Positions 43,654-53,292 of a stretch of 64,000 bases of DNA are shown here, piece by piece; position 1 is the first letter of the stretch, and each line of letters starts with the position of its first letter. Made by a program: the position numbers and the translations under genes. The notes beneath the pieces were generated by a model that worked only from the letters and a program-made list of their open reading frames with translations, did not search any database and had not been told where the DNA came from. This stretch comes from JBGAPH01 sp046349955 (lineage in GTDB: Bacteria > Planctomycetota > Planctomycetia > Pirellulales > JBGAPH01), in assembly GCA_046349955.1 (NCBI GenBank), contig JAXMBI010000007.1, forward strand, positions 62,001 through 126,000, read 5' to 3'.

Positions 43654-43980
43654 ATCACATTCTGTTTGCCACCTAAGCAGGGCAACGGCGGCGGGCCCAA
43701 TCACGTCTCACCGATACGCTGGCGGCTTTCGCGAGCAAGACCGCAATCTCCTCGCGCTGTTGCCGCTGATTTGTGGGGCAGTGAGCGACCAGGAAGAGAG
43801 ATTCTCTGCCGGAGCAGCTGCGAGAAGCCAAGTCGCGAATCCGCCTGAAGGGCTGAGAGGGCAGCCGGCCGAGTATTCAAGCAAAGCGAATATCAGAGCG
43901 GCGCCGCGCCTAGCGAGCGCTCCGGTACCGGTTCGACCCGGCTGGACTGAGTCGATGTCCGCCGTAGGTGCCGGTGTTCC
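43654..43980. other. Intergenic region
   Basis: No gene supported between the TspO relic and the CDF gene. Confidence 0.4.
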
Positions 43981-44859
43981 TCAGCCGCCAAACGGCTCCA
44001 TGTGGATCGAGGTGTCGAACACCGCCGGAACGGACGCTCGGATGCTTGCTTTCACTCGCCCGCTGAGATTGTGCGCTTCCCGGAGCGACAGGTCGGGATC
44101 AGCCTGGACATGCACGTCCACGAAATAGCCGGCTCCAAACGTGCGGACGCGGAGCTTTTCGATGGCTTTGACGCCAGGGACAGAAAGGGCCGCAGCTTCG
44201 AGCTGGGCAATCACGGACTGGTCTGGCATGCGGTCCATCAGGTCGCGGAGTGCCGGCATCAGCATCCGCCAGCCGTTGAAGGCGATTACGGCCGCGGCAA
44301 GAAGAGCCGCCCAGTCATCGGCGGATTCCCAGCCAACGCCGCCCCAGAGTGCGATCGTTATGCCCACAAAAGCGGCGGCCGAACTAATGGCATCGCTCCG
44401 GTGGTGCCAGGCATCGGCCTTGACCACTTTACTCCCCGTGTCGTTGCCCACGGTCAGCACGGTCCGAAACAGCGTCTCCTTGACGACAATGACCCCGACT
44501 AGGACCGCTAGGGTGAACGGCTCGGGGGCATGGTGCGGGGTAACGATTTCGCCTACGGCCGCGACCGCGATGCCGAGCGCGGCGCCCAGCAACATGAGCG
44601 ACACCGTCGCGGCAGCCAGCGTTTCCGCGCGGCCATAGCCATAGGGATGCGACCGATCCGGCGGCCTGGCCGTAATCCTCAGGCCATGCCAAACGACAAT
44701 CGAAGAGAAGATATCGAGAGTGGACTCGATGGCATCCGCAATGAGCGCATATGAGTTGCCGACGATCCCACCGACCAGCTTGGTCGCCACCAGCGCGAAA
44801 TTAACCGCCAGCCCCAAGAGCGCCGCGCGAATGCCTCGAGTGTTTGCGGCTTGATCCAT
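43981..44859 (-). CDS. Cation diffusion facilitator (CDF) metal transporter
   Basis: A 292-residue efflux transporter. Seen: six helices, the metal motif in helix 2 (ADAIESTLD, DxxxD type), helix 5 motif HHRSDAISS (HxxxD), and a C-terminal cytoplasmic domain with VRTFGAGYFVDVHVQADPDLS. The mix of DxxxD and HxxxD gives uncertain selectivity between Fe/Mn/Zn; direction is proton-coupled efflux. The start at 44859 begins with MDQAAN. An IS21-like end lies only about 50 bases upstream, so the gene may now use an altered promoter. Confidence 0.9.
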   Translation of the reverse strand: MDQAANTRGIRAALLGLAVNFALVATKLVGGIVGNSYALIADAIESTLDIFSSIVVWHGLRITARPPDRSHPYGYGRAETLAAATVSLMLLGAALGIAVAAVGEIVTPHHAPEPFTLAVLVGVIVVKETLFRTVLTVGNDTGSKVVKADAWHHRSDAISSAAAFVGITIALWGGVGWESADDWAALLAAAVIAFNGWRMLMPALRDLMDRMPDQSVIAQLEAAALSVPGVKAIEKLRVRTFGAGYFVDVHVQADPDLSLREAHNLSGRVKASIRASVPAVFDTSIHMEPFGG

Positions 44860-44904
44860 GGCCCTGCGAAAACAACGTGACGCGCGGGCGGCCGAAACCC
44901 TCGA

Positions 44905-44955
44905 TGTCACGGGGCGCTTGAGAACCGGCCTGTGAGGGGCGCTTCAGAACCGGCC
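44905..44955. repeat. Terminal direct repeats of an IS21-like element
   Basis: GGGGCGCTTGAGAACCGGCC (44911-44930) and GGGGCGCTTCAGAACCGGCC (44936-44955) differ by one base. IS21 elements carry repeated terminal binding sites for IstA, and the adjacent sequence encodes an IstB relic, so this is probably its end. Confidence 0.6.
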
Positions 44956-45508
44956 AGGGGATGATGATTGATCGTGGTCGATGCGAGGGCCGTTGACAAG
45001 GGCAGTTCGCGGGCGCCGGTTCCTCAGTAGGCGCGGTCGGCTGGGCTTCTTTGGCCTTCGTTCTGGGGGCGCTTTGGTCGATTTTGAGCGCGTCACCCCT
45101 TGGCCTCCGGCGGCGTGCTGCAGGCGGTAGCTGCGGCCGGTGATCTCGATGGCCTCGGCGTGGTGAAGGAAGCGGTCGAGGATCGCCATGGCGCTCGGCA
45201 CGTCGCCTACCAGCTTTCCCCAGTCCTCGAGCGGCCGGTTGCTGGTCATCATCGTGGAACGCGTCTCGTAGCGCCGCATGATGATCTCGAACAGTACCTC
45301 GCCGCTCCGCCGCGGCAACTGCGATCAGCAGATCCGGCTTAAGGTAGCGGGTCAGGATACTATCCTGGCCCTCCGCCGGCTCGTCGTGCAGGAAGTCGCA
45401 CCACGTCGAAGCGCTCGAGCGGTACAAGACGACCGCCTCGATGGCCCGATAGTCCAAGGCTTGACCAAGTAGCTGTTGCCAACGCCCGGCGGCCCCAGGA
45501 GCCGCGCG
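44944..45508 (-). pseudogene. IS21-type IstB ATPase, N-terminally cut and frameshifted
   Basis: Pieces in more than one frame fit IstB: Walker A-like LGPPGVGNSY (Lys changed to Asn), then FLHDE and RYLKPDLLI, then RSGEVLFEIIMRRYETRS and MMTSNRPLEDWGK plus LHHAEAIEITGRSYRL. The N-terminal domain is absent and its place is taken by the remnant of an IS3 transposase. The C-terminal tail is extended. Not functional. Confidence 0.75.
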
Positions 45509-46038
45509 TCAGCGCATCATCCATCGACTCCTCGACGCGCCAGCCAACGATCGCTCGCGACACGCGATCCATCAGCGTGGCCAGGTAGCAGAACGACCCG
45601 CCGACGAGTGGGCACATAGGTGATGTCCCCCACCACAGTTGATCGAGCCACGGGCGCCTCGGCGATTCCAAGAGCAGGTTGGGACGTTAGCCCAGACGAT
45701 GCCGGCTGTCGGTGGTTCGCGGCTGGAAGGACTTGGGCTGTTGGGCCCGCAGACCGTGGTTTTTTCTGCAGTTTCGCCACGCGCCGCGGAAGCCGCACGG
45801 CTGACCGAGGTCGCCCAGCTCGCTGGCGATGCGATACGCTGTGCCGCCTGCGATGGCCAGAAGATCGCGTGCACCAAGGGCTCGAGCTCGGCGTCGCGGC
45901 GGTGGCGTGCGTCGAGGGCGGAGCCGCTTCGCCAGGAGTAACAGGCCGCGCGCGGCTGAGTTCGAGCGCGGCGCACACGGCGGCGGTGGTCAGGCGACGA
46001 TCGGCGATCTGGTCGATGGCGGCGCACATGTCGCTCAC
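45505..46038 (-). pseudogene. IS3-family transposase OrfB remnant
   Basis: Fragments in several frames fit OrfB: VCAALELSRA, DAELEPLVHAIF, RVAKLQKKP, GDITYVPTRRR and LATLMDRVSRAIVGWRVEESMDDALT. The Asp and downstream part of the DDE domain are partly present, but the end is lost where the IstB fragment joins near 45505. Confidence 0.75.
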
Positions 46039-46370
46039 TCGTGCCGGCCGAAAATGGCCAAGGCTTTTTTTAAGATGTCGCGCTCCCGCTCGACGCGATG
46101 CAGCTCGAGCTCCAACTCGCGGACCCGCGCCTCGAGCGAGGTGGCGGCAGGCCCGGCCGACGCGAGCAGGACTTGCTTCCAGCGATACAAGAGCGTGGGG
46201 CCGGAGAGGCCCAACCGTTCGACCACGGAGGCCACGCTGTGGCCGTCGAGAAGCATCTGCACCGCCTCGCGCTTGAACTCCTCGGGATACGATCGCCGCG
46301 GCCGACGAGATCGGCCCACGCTCGCCCCACCCGCCCGCGGCGCCTCCCGCTTCCCAACCTTCCGACCCAT
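46035..46370 (-). CDS. IS3-family transposase OrfA
   Basis: A 111-residue intact OrfA: basic N-terminus, helix-turn-helix RSYPEEFKREAVQMLLDG and SVASVVERLGLSGPTLLYRW, and a leucine-zipper-like coiled C-terminus (LEARVRELELELHRVERE). It binds IS ends. Its OrfB partner is decayed, so the element is inactive on its own. The element end is about 57 bases upstream. Confidence 0.85.
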   Translation of the reverse strand: MGRKVGKREAPRAGGASVGRSRRPRRSYPEEFKREAVQMLLDGHSVASVVERLGLSGPTLLYRWKQVLLASAGPAATSLEARVRELELELHRVERERDILKKALAIFGRHE

Positions 46371-46408
46371 GATGGACTCCTTCCTAGACTCCCAGTCTAA
46401 GCAGTCCG

Positions 46409-46434
46409 CCTGTCCGTCAAAGTGTCAGCACCTC
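46409..46434. repeat. IS3 terminal repeat, 26 bp, copy A
   Basis: CCTGTCCGTCAAAGTGTC begins the copy, ending with AGCACCTC. Read on the minus strand it starts TGACACTTTGACGGACAGG, as an IS3 end upstream of orfA. A near-identical direct copy is at 54535-54560. Confidence 0.75.
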
Positions 46435-46641
46435 AGGGGTAAGGATCGGCCGTTGAGCGTTGCCCTGTGCATCAGGCTAAATTCGTTCCAGCCTTCGCCC
46501 CCCCCACCAGAGTCGAGAATCGTTTGCGCCGAAACGAAACTGCGTCGACCGTCCAAGGCTGTTTGTCCCGAATTCGCATGCTAAAATGGGCTCGCGCTGC
46601 AGTCCTAAAGGCCCAACTCGGTTCGCGCGGTGGCACTGCTA

Positions 46642-47229
46642 ATGGCTCAGGCTGTCGGATCGATTACCCGAGTGCTCGACGAGATCCGCGCTGGCGATAC
46701 GAAGTCGGCCGAGGTCTTGTGGCGGCGATACTTCCCCCGCCTTAGCGCCCTGGCACGGAGAGTGTTGGCCGGACGAGAGCTGCCAATGGCCGCGGAAGAC
46801 GCCGTTCAATCGGCCTTTTTCAGTTTCTTGTGCACGGTCGAACGGGGCGGCATTCGCGATGGAGCGGATCGCCATGACTTGTGGCGCATGCTGAGCTTGA
46901 TGACCGTGCAATCGGCGCGCAAGCAGCAGATCCGCGAACAAACCAAACGGCGCGGCGACGATCGGGTTCGCGCCGAAGCTGAGTTCCAACGAAGCGACGA
47001 CAGCAACTGGCGGCTGGACAATCTACCAGGCCGGAGTCTTGGGCCCGACTTGGATCTGCATGCACAAGAGTTGCTCGATCTGCTGGAGCCCGACCTGCAG
47101 GAGGTGGCCTTGTTGCGTTTAGGCGGTTATCGCAATGAGGAGATCAAGCAGATCCTGAACTGCTCCCTGCGGTCAGTGGAACGACGGCTCCGGTTGATTC
47201 GAGCGATTTGGGCGGCTTGCGAGGCATGA
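46642..47229 (+). CDS. ECF-type RNA polymerase sigma factor
   Basis: A 195-residue sigma factor. Seen: region 2 with WRRYFPRLSALARRVL and AAEDAVQSAFFSF, a linker of charged residues, and region 4 with LEPDLQEVALLRLGGYRNEEIKQIL then SLRSVERRLRLIRAIW as helix-turn-helix. It would recruit RNA polymerase to a small regulon. Its stop overlaps the ATG of the kinase gene by four bases (ATGA), so it is co-translated with the kinase, which may control it. GTG 46630 is an alternative start. Confidence 0.88.
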   Translation: MAQAVGSITRVLDEIRAGDTKSAEVLWRRYFPRLSALARRVLAGRELPMAAEDAVQSAFFSFLCTVERGGIRDGADRHDLWRMLSLMTVQSARKQQIREQTKRRGDDRVRAEAEFQRSDDSNWRLDNLPGRSLGPDLDLHAQELLDLLEPDLQEVALLRLGGYRNEEIKQILNCSLRSVERRLRLIRAIWAACEA

Positions 47230-50200
47230 ACGAGCGCGAGTCCAGTCCCGAAACCTCGTCTTGGACGCGCGTCGATGAGCTTAGACAAGCACATGCCGTA
47301 GCCACGGCCTTCGAACGTGCCTGGGCGAGCGGGCCACGCCCGCACCTCGAGGACTTCCTACCGGAGCGGGGTGTTTGGTCGGAAGCTCTAGCCGCGTTGC
47401 TCGAGGTGGAGTGGGAGCTGCGAGCTGCCGCCGGCGAAACTTGGTTGCCGGCTGAGTACATTGTTCGCTTCCCCGAAGCCGAAGGCTGGATCTTGGCTCG
47501 CCAATCGTCGAGCGAGCCGCTCGAATTATCGCAGCAGGACCGCTGCTTCCGAATTGGCCGCTTTCGAGTATTCGAAGAAATTGGCCGTGGCGGCATGTCC
47601 GTAGTCTATCGAGTATTCGATCCGCATAGGGATCGGCCGGTGGCCATGAAGGTGTTGCTCGGCGGCCATCTGGCGGCCAACCAAGACTTGCTTCGTTTCG
47701 AGCGCGAAGCCAAGCTGCTCGGCCAGCTCGACCATCCGGGCATCGTGCCCGCGTACGAAATCGGTGAATGGGCCGGCAATCGCTATTTCACCATGCCCTT
47801 AGTGAACGGTCCCAACCTCGCGGACCATCTAGACCGCCACCCAATTTCTTGGCGACAGACCATCTCGATTGTCGTGCAACTCGCGGAAGCGCTGGACTAT
47901 GCCCATCGGCACGGTGTCGTCCATCGAGATCTGACACCGCGAAACGTGCTCCTCGAGAACGGACAACGCGTCCGCACGACGGATTTCGGACTCGCCAAGT
48001 TATGGTCGAACGAACTCAACACTCGCGATCTTACCCTCACCGGCCAAGTCCTGGGAACTCCAGACTACATGTCGCCCGAACAGGCTGCCGGAAGGATGGA
48101 TGTGGGCCCAGCCACTGACGTCCATGGCCTCGGTGCCATCTTCTACGAGATGTTGACCGGCAAGCGGCCATTCGAGGCCGACAGCATTTGGGACACGCTG
48201 GATAACGTGTTGTCGACCGATCCAATTGCTCCTTATCTCGTGCGACCGGAGATTCCCAGGGATCTGTCGGCGATCTGCATGAAGTGCCTCGAAAAGGAGC
48301 CTCGGCTGCGCTATGCCACCGCCGCCGCCATCGCAGATGACCTTGAGCGCTTCACCCAAGGCCGACCGGTGCAGGCACGGGCGACGTCGCGCATCGAAAG
48401 GGCCCGGCGTTGGTGTGGCCGAAATCCGCGACAGGCCATTTTGCTCGGCACGCTGGCTGTTTCCCTCGTAACGCTAGCCATCGGCGGCACGCTGGCTGCG
48501 CTCAAGTTTCGGCGTGATGAAGGACGTGCCCGCGCCGCACAAGCAGACGCAGAAGCGGCCGAACTGAAACGGCGGCAAGAGCTGTTTCGCGTCTATTTGT
48601 CCGAATCGACGATGAGCGAAGCCGCCAACAGCGGAGCGACTCGCGCCCACGCTGCGAGCGCCGTTCGAAACGCCTTGGCCGTGAGACCATGGCCGGAGTT
48701 GTCCAGGCAGCAACGGCGCGAGGCCGTCAACGCTCTGATTCCCTGGCTGACGCAGGCAGATCTGCGAGAAGTGCAGCGAATCGAGCTCAACCTGCCCCCT
48801 TTTCGCAACGATCTCCGATTATTGGACCTTGAACCAGAACTTGGTTCTGTGGCGATCGCGAATGACCGAAGCGGCACGCGCATCGTTTCGTTGGCCGGCC
48901 TTTCCAGCTCGACGTACGCCACTGCGCCCGATCGTTTTGACGAACTGCCGGCGACCCGCATTTTGAGCGAATGCGGTCGGTGGCTGGCCGAGATCGGCTA
49001 TGTGATTGCAGCGGAAAGCAACCTGCGGATTCGCGTGTGGGATCGACAAACGGCGCAAGTCGTGTTCGAGAAGACGTTCGACGAGGTGGGCATGTCGCCC
49101 GTGTTCCACCCGAACGGACGAGACCTTTTGCATCTCTACCACCATCGGATACAGCTCTATCGACTCGAAACGGGCGAGCTCATCGCAGAATCTCCGCCTC
49201 GCTTTCGGCCATGCAAGGCGGCTTTTAGCGACGATGGCCGCTATCTTGCGCTCGCGAGCCCGGACCACCCGATCGAGATTATCGACGTTGACAAATGGGC
49301 TCCTCGGGCAACCATTCCAGAAGCGCCCCCAGCCGCCTCGGTCGCTTGGTTGCCCGGAGAGCTGTCCGCGATGTTCGGCCTTGTCGACGGACGAATTGCT
49401 CGCATCACAATCGGAGACGACCAACGATGCGAGTATCTAGACTCAGTCGGTCGAGGTCGAATCGACCGACTGGTGGTCAGCTCAGACGGAAGTTACGTCG
49501 CTTCATGCGATACGAGTCGACGATTGGAGATCCACTCGAGTCGCACAGGCGAACTAATCGCGCGCGCGCTAGGTTGCCCAATTCGATTTGGGCGCGATGA
49601 TCGTCGACTGGCGATCGTCGACGGCGCCGATCTCGTCGTCACCGAATTAGTGCCAAGAGCCGCGTACCAACAAGCCAGCGTGGAAGGGGATACGGTTCAA
49701 TTTAGTCCCGATGACCGTTGGTTGGCCATTTCTGGACCGCGGGGAGTGCGCCTCCTAAGCGCATCTGACTGTCGCGAGGTCGCCGATCTAGGGCTCGATG
49801 CTTGCGGGCATGTGGCGTTTCGCTCGGACGGTCACGAATTGGTGACTTTCGGTTGCTTTTCTCATGTTCGTTCGTGGCCGCTTACGCAAAGTGGCCGTAG
49901 CGTAAGCGCCGGCCCACCGGTTGCGATGCCCCTAGCGCACTTCGAAGAAGGACTGGCGCCCCAGCATGCGGGACGCCATGCCTCTTTTTCTCAGAGTGGG
50001 GACCGTTTGTTTGTAACGGACTATCGCCACCGCGAAGTGTTGTCGTACCAGGGCGACGCCAGGTCGGCTCATGTAGTGGCACACTCCGTCAACCCAACGC
50101 AGGTCGTACCCCACTCACAAGGGCGTTGGATTGCCGTCAGCGACAACGTGGCCCGCGAAACCCAAGTGTGGGATGTCTACACCGGTAGGTCCTGCGTGCG

Positions 50201-51314
50201 AGTGCCTGCTGCAACGACGGCCGTTTTTTCAGACGATGGGAAATGGCTCGTGACTCGAGATCCCAGTGCCGTTTCCGTATTCGAGGTTGGTTCCTGGCTG
50301 AAAGCTCGCTCGATTCCTCTGCCACTTTCAGGCGCTTCGGGAGTCTTGCCGCTCGCAATCCAATCGCGGGGACTCTTGATTGCGGCCGCCGATCGATGGG
50401 ATCACGTTAGACTCATCGACCTAACGAGCGGCGATGAGGTCGCTACGCTCCGCGACCGCAACGCGGGCGTCCTGACGTCGCTCTGCTTCGATTCGACGGG
50501 ATCGCGTTTAGCGTCATGCCGCAGCAATTGCCTGGCGATGTGGGATTTGAGTGGGCTGCGCAAGGAACTCGAGGGCCTTGGAATGCACCTCGATCAACTC
50601 TCGTCGAACACACCTCAAGGCGGTTCTCCTGCGCCGAATGACTGCTGGCAGGTGGATCGAGGCGACTTGCCGCCGACCGACCAATGGCATGCCAAGTGGG
50701 TTGCTCTGGCGAACTATGAGGCATCCGAGGGGCGTTTTCCAGACGCCATCGACGACTTAAACAAGGCGATGACCCAAGTTGCCGAGGGCGACATTGCCGG
50801 GCGCGCGGACTTGCTCGTGCTGCGCGGGCGCTATCACTATCAGAATGAGAATCTGGCGCTCGCGCAGACAGACTGGGAATCGGCGCTGCAAATGTGCCCG
50901 GAAGATCAACACGCTTTGCACGTGCTGGCATGTTTCCACCTTCTGGCGCCGGAGCCGTATCTCGATCTCAAGCGCGCCTTAGCGTTGGCCAGGCGCCTAA
51001 CGCCAATGCAGCACGATCCGAGCGGAGAGATCATTTGCGCATTGGCTCTGGCTGGGCTCGGCAAAGCACAGCCAAGGGACATCGAGTTTCTCGAAGCAAA
51101 GAGCGCGTCCAGTTCTGCTGAGACGCGGTTACTCGCCTCGGGGTTCCTGGTGGAAGCGGCTTGGGAAAGAGGCGATACGGAGAGGGCCCGCTCATTCTTG
51201 AATCGGGCCAATGGGCTATGGGACGAGCTTTCCCCTGCAGCTAAGCACGGCCCTGAACTCAAGGGCTGGTACTTACGGCTAAAAGGCAGTTATTCGGATC
51301 GGCAGGCGCAGTAG
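47226..51314 (+). CDS. Large Ser/Thr protein kinase with WD40-like and TPR regions
   Basis: A 1362-residue transmembrane kinase. Seen: N-terminal 100 residues; kinase domain with Gly loop GRGGMSVVY (about 119), VAMK lysine K142, HRDLTPRN (233-240), DFG (253-255), SPEQ; a membrane helix at about 404-426; an extracytoplasmic WD40/propeller-like region to about 1100 with several loose repeats; then TPR-like helices (about 1150-1350) with RADLLVLRGRYHYQ. The catalytic-loop lysine of HRDLKPxN is replaced by threonine. It forms a four-base overlap with the ECF sigma gene upstream. Such sigma-kinase pairs are a planctomycete hallmark (recalled). Confidence 0.9.
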   Translation: MNERESSPETSSWTRVDELRQAHAVATAFERAWASGPRPHLEDFLPERGVWSEALAALLEVEWELRAAAGETWLPAEYIVRFPEAEGWILARQSSSEPLELSQQDRCFRIGRFRVFEEIGRGGMSVVYRVFDPHRDRPVAMKVLLGGHLAANQDLLRFEREAKLLGQLDHPGIVPAYEIGEWAGNRYFTMPLVNGPNLADHLDRHPISWRQTISIVVQLAEALDYAHRHGVVHRDLTPRNVLLENGQRVRTTDFGLAKLWSNELNTRDLTLTGQVLGTPDYMSPEQAAGRMDVGPATDVHGLGAIFYEMLTGKRPFEADSIWDTLDNVLSTDPIAPYLVRPEIPRDLSAICMKCLEKEPRLRYATAAAIADDLERFTQGRPVQARATSRIERARRWCGRNPRQAILLGTLAVSLVTLAIGGTLAALKFRRDEGRARAAQADAEAAELKRRQELFRVYLSESTMSEAANSGATRAHAASAVRNALAVRPWPELSRQQRREAVNALIPWLTQADLREVQRIELNLPPFRNDLRLLDLEPELGSVAIANDRSGTRIVSLAGLSSSTYATAPDRFDELPATRILSECGRWLAEIGYVIAAESNLRIRVWDRQTAQVVFEKTFDEVGMSPVFHPNGRDLLHLYHHRIQLYRLETGELIAESPPRFRPCKAAFSDDGRYLALASPDHPIEIIDVDKWAPRATIPEAPPAASVAWLPGELSAMFGLVDGRIARITIGDDQRCEYLDSVGRGRIDRLVVSSDGSYVASCDTSRRLEIHSSRTGELIARALGCPIRFGRDDRRLAIVDGADLVVTELVPRAAYQQASVEGDTVQFSPDDRWLAISGPRGVRLLSASDCREVADLGLDACGHVAFRSDGHELVTFGCFSHVRSWPLTQSGRSVSAGPPVAMPLAHFEEGLAPQHAGRHASFSQSGDRLFVTDYRHREVLSYQGDARSAHVVAHSVNPTQVVPHSQGRWIAVSDNVARETQVWDVYTGRSCVRVPAATTAVFSDDGKWLVTRDPSAVSVFEVGSWLKARSIPLPLSGASGVLPLAIQSRGLLIAAADRWDHVRLIDLTSGDEVATLRDRNAGVLTSLCFDSTGSRLASCRSNCLAMWDLSGLRKELEGLGMHLDQLSSNTPQGGSPAPNDCWQVDRGDLPPTDQWHAKWVALANYEASEGRFPDAIDDLNKAMTQVAEGDIAGRADLLVLRGRYHYQNENLALAQTDWESALQMCPEDQHALHVLACFHLLAPEPYLDLKRALALARRLTPMQHDPSGEIICALALAGLGKAQPRDIEFLEAKSASSSAETRLLASGFLVEAAWERGDTERARSFLNRANGLWDELSPAAKHGPELKGWYLRLKGSYSDRQAQ

Positions 51315-51387
51315 CTCAGCGGCTCGTCGGAGCAACGCCGAAAAAATCTTTGGCGGGTTGCTCCCGAGTTCCGGATTCTTAAAAGGA

Positions 51388-53292
51388 ATGGAGCGGCGCG
51401 CGCCGATCGCTTGTGGGACCACCCGAGCTCCCGAGTGTCGAATGTCCATGCTACAACAGCAGTTGCGCGACAGAAGTCTGCCCAGACTCCACTTCCGTCG
51501 AGCCCCTTGCGGGCAGCTCAGTCCGGTCCCCGAGAAATCCACTTTCCTGCTCGCAGCCTTCGGCGCGATCGCGCTGCTGGCCTTCCGGCGTCTGCAAAAG
51601 GTTCAGAAGCTCATTGTGGCGATCTCCATCCTCGGCGGGTGCGACCCTGCACGGGCGGCGTACGTGGTGGTTCCCACGGGGCTAACAGACGTCGAGGGCA
51701 ACGGTTCAAATGTCGGGCCTCTCGGCGACGTGCCGCCCTCGCAGCGCATTCAACAGGTCTACTTGGGGACAGAGGTAACCTCGCCAAACACTCCCGTCTG
51801 GATTACTCAGGTCGCCTATCGGCTGGATTCAGCCTTGTTTACCACTCCCGGCGCCACGGTTTCCGACCTTCAGGTCAACATGTCGACGACGACGCGCAGT
51901 CCAGATGGTTTGAGCTTAACATTCGCCGAGAACATTGGGCTGGACGAGGTGATCGTGCGTCAGCGGGGTCCAATCTCGGTTCAGACCGACGCGCAAGGTC
52001 CGCCGGGGCAAGTTGGACCATTCGACTTCATCGTCGACCTTACCACGCCATTTTGGTTCGACTCCTCAGCAGGGAATCTGTTAGTAGACATCAGGCGTTA
52101 TTCGGCGGGAAGTAGTCGTATCACTATCGACTCCCACAATGCGCAAGGGGATTCGATTTCTCGCTTGGTCACGCGTGCCGCCGATGGCGTGGATTCGCCA
52201 ATTGGTCTCGCACCGGACAACAGCGGTGGTTACGTCACACGCTTTACCGTCGTTGTCCCCGAGCCATCCACTTTCCTGCTCGCAGCCTTCGCGGCGATCG
52301 CGTTACTGGCGTTCCGTCGTCCGAGAAAGCAACGCGACCTATCCTTGGCATTGCTGCTCATGATGGCGGCCGGCTCCGCCAGAGCTGACTACGTGGTCGT
52401 CCCCAACAGCCTAACAGACGTCGAAGGCGACGGAACGAATTCGGGCCCCTTCGCTGCCAACGAGCCACGCGGGCGACGCATGCAAACGGTCTATTCAGGG
52501 ACCGAGGTCACTTCACCTGACCACCCAGTCTGGATTACACAGATCTCTTACCGCTTGGATGCGACTATATTTTGGCATGAGGGCGGCGAGGGGAAGGCAG
52601 CCGACGTTCAGTTCAACATGTCGACCACGGAACGCGGTCCCGACGAATTGAGTCTGACGTTTGCGGAGAACATTGGGCCAGACGAGGTCATTGTGCGAAG
52701 TCGAGGGTCGCTCTCCGTTGAGAGCGACACCATAGGTTCTCTGAACACCGCTCGGCCCTTCGACATCGTCATCACTCTTACTACGCCATTCTTGTTTGAC
52801 TCTTCCGTCGGCAACTTGTTGGTTGACATGAGACGGTATTCAGATGGCGGCGGCAACATGACAATCGATTCGCAAAATGGGCAAGACGATTCGATTTCTC
52901 GCGTGCTTTCGCATATTGACGATGGCGTGAACTCTCCTTCTGGATTCGCGCCGGACAACAGCGGTGCGTACGTCACCCGATTTACGGTCGTGCCTGCACT
53001 CGTTGGCGACGCTAATCTGGACGAGGCAGTCGACCTTACCGACTTTGGCATTCTGAAAGCCAACTTCGGCTCAGGCAAGACACGCGCCCAAGGCGACTTC
53101 GACGGCAACGGTAAGGTCGACCTCACCGACTTCGGCGTCTTGAAGGACAACTTCGGCAAGGGCGTTGCCACCCCAGTCCCTGAGCCCACCACGCTTCTGC
53201 TCGCCGCATTAGGCGGAGTGGTCCTGCTTGTAAATAGGCGGTCTGAACGCTTCGTCCGCGCCGACGCCCCCGCTTGCCCAAAAACGCTATGA
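51388..53292 (+). CDS. Tandem-fused PEP-CTERM surface protein with dockerin repeats
   Basis: A 634-residue protein made of repeated units. Order: a PEP-CTERM-like piece (VPEKSTFLLAAFGAIALL plus RR) at the N-terminus; signal-like helix; beta domain 1 (about residues 95-285); a second PEP-CTERM (VPEPSTFLLAAFAAIALL plus RR) directly joined to a second signal-like helix (LSLALLLMMAAGSARA); beta domain 2; dockerin-like repeats (DANLDEAVDLTDFGILKANF and a second); and a final PEP-CTERM (VPEPTTLLLAALGGVVLL). The first two units are 729 bases apart and in the same frame, so a tandem duplication lost its stop. The start is uncertain; ATG 51388 is used. Confidence 0.75.
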   Translation: MERRAPIACGTTRAPECRMSMLQQQLRDRSLPRLHFRRAPCGQLSPVPEKSTFLLAAFGAIALLAFRRLQKVQKLIVAISILGGCDPARAAYVVVPTGLTDVEGNGSNVGPLGDVPPSQRIQQVYLGTEVTSPNTPVWITQVAYRLDSALFTTPGATVSDLQVNMSTTTRSPDGLSLTFAENIGLDEVIVRQRGPISVQTDAQGPPGQVGPFDFIVDLTTPFWFDSSAGNLLVDIRRYSAGSSRITIDSHNAQGDSISRLVTRAADGVDSPIGLAPDNSGGYVTRFTVVVPEPSTFLLAAFAAIALLAFRRPRKQRDLSLALLLMMAAGSARADYVVVPNSLTDVEGDGTNSGPFAANEPRGRRMQTVYSGTEVTSPDHPVWITQISYRLDATIFWHEGGEGKAADVQFNMSTTERGPDELSLTFAENIGPDEVIVRSRGSLSVESDTIGSLNTARPFDIVITLTTPFLFDSSVGNLLVDMRRYSDGGGNMTIDSQNGQDDSISRVLSHIDDGVNSPSGFAPDNSGAYVTRFTVVPALVGDANLDEAVDLTDFGILKANFGSGKTRAQGDFDGNGKVDLTDFGVLKDNFGKGVATPVPEPTTLLLAALGGVVLLVNRRSERFVRADAPACPKTL

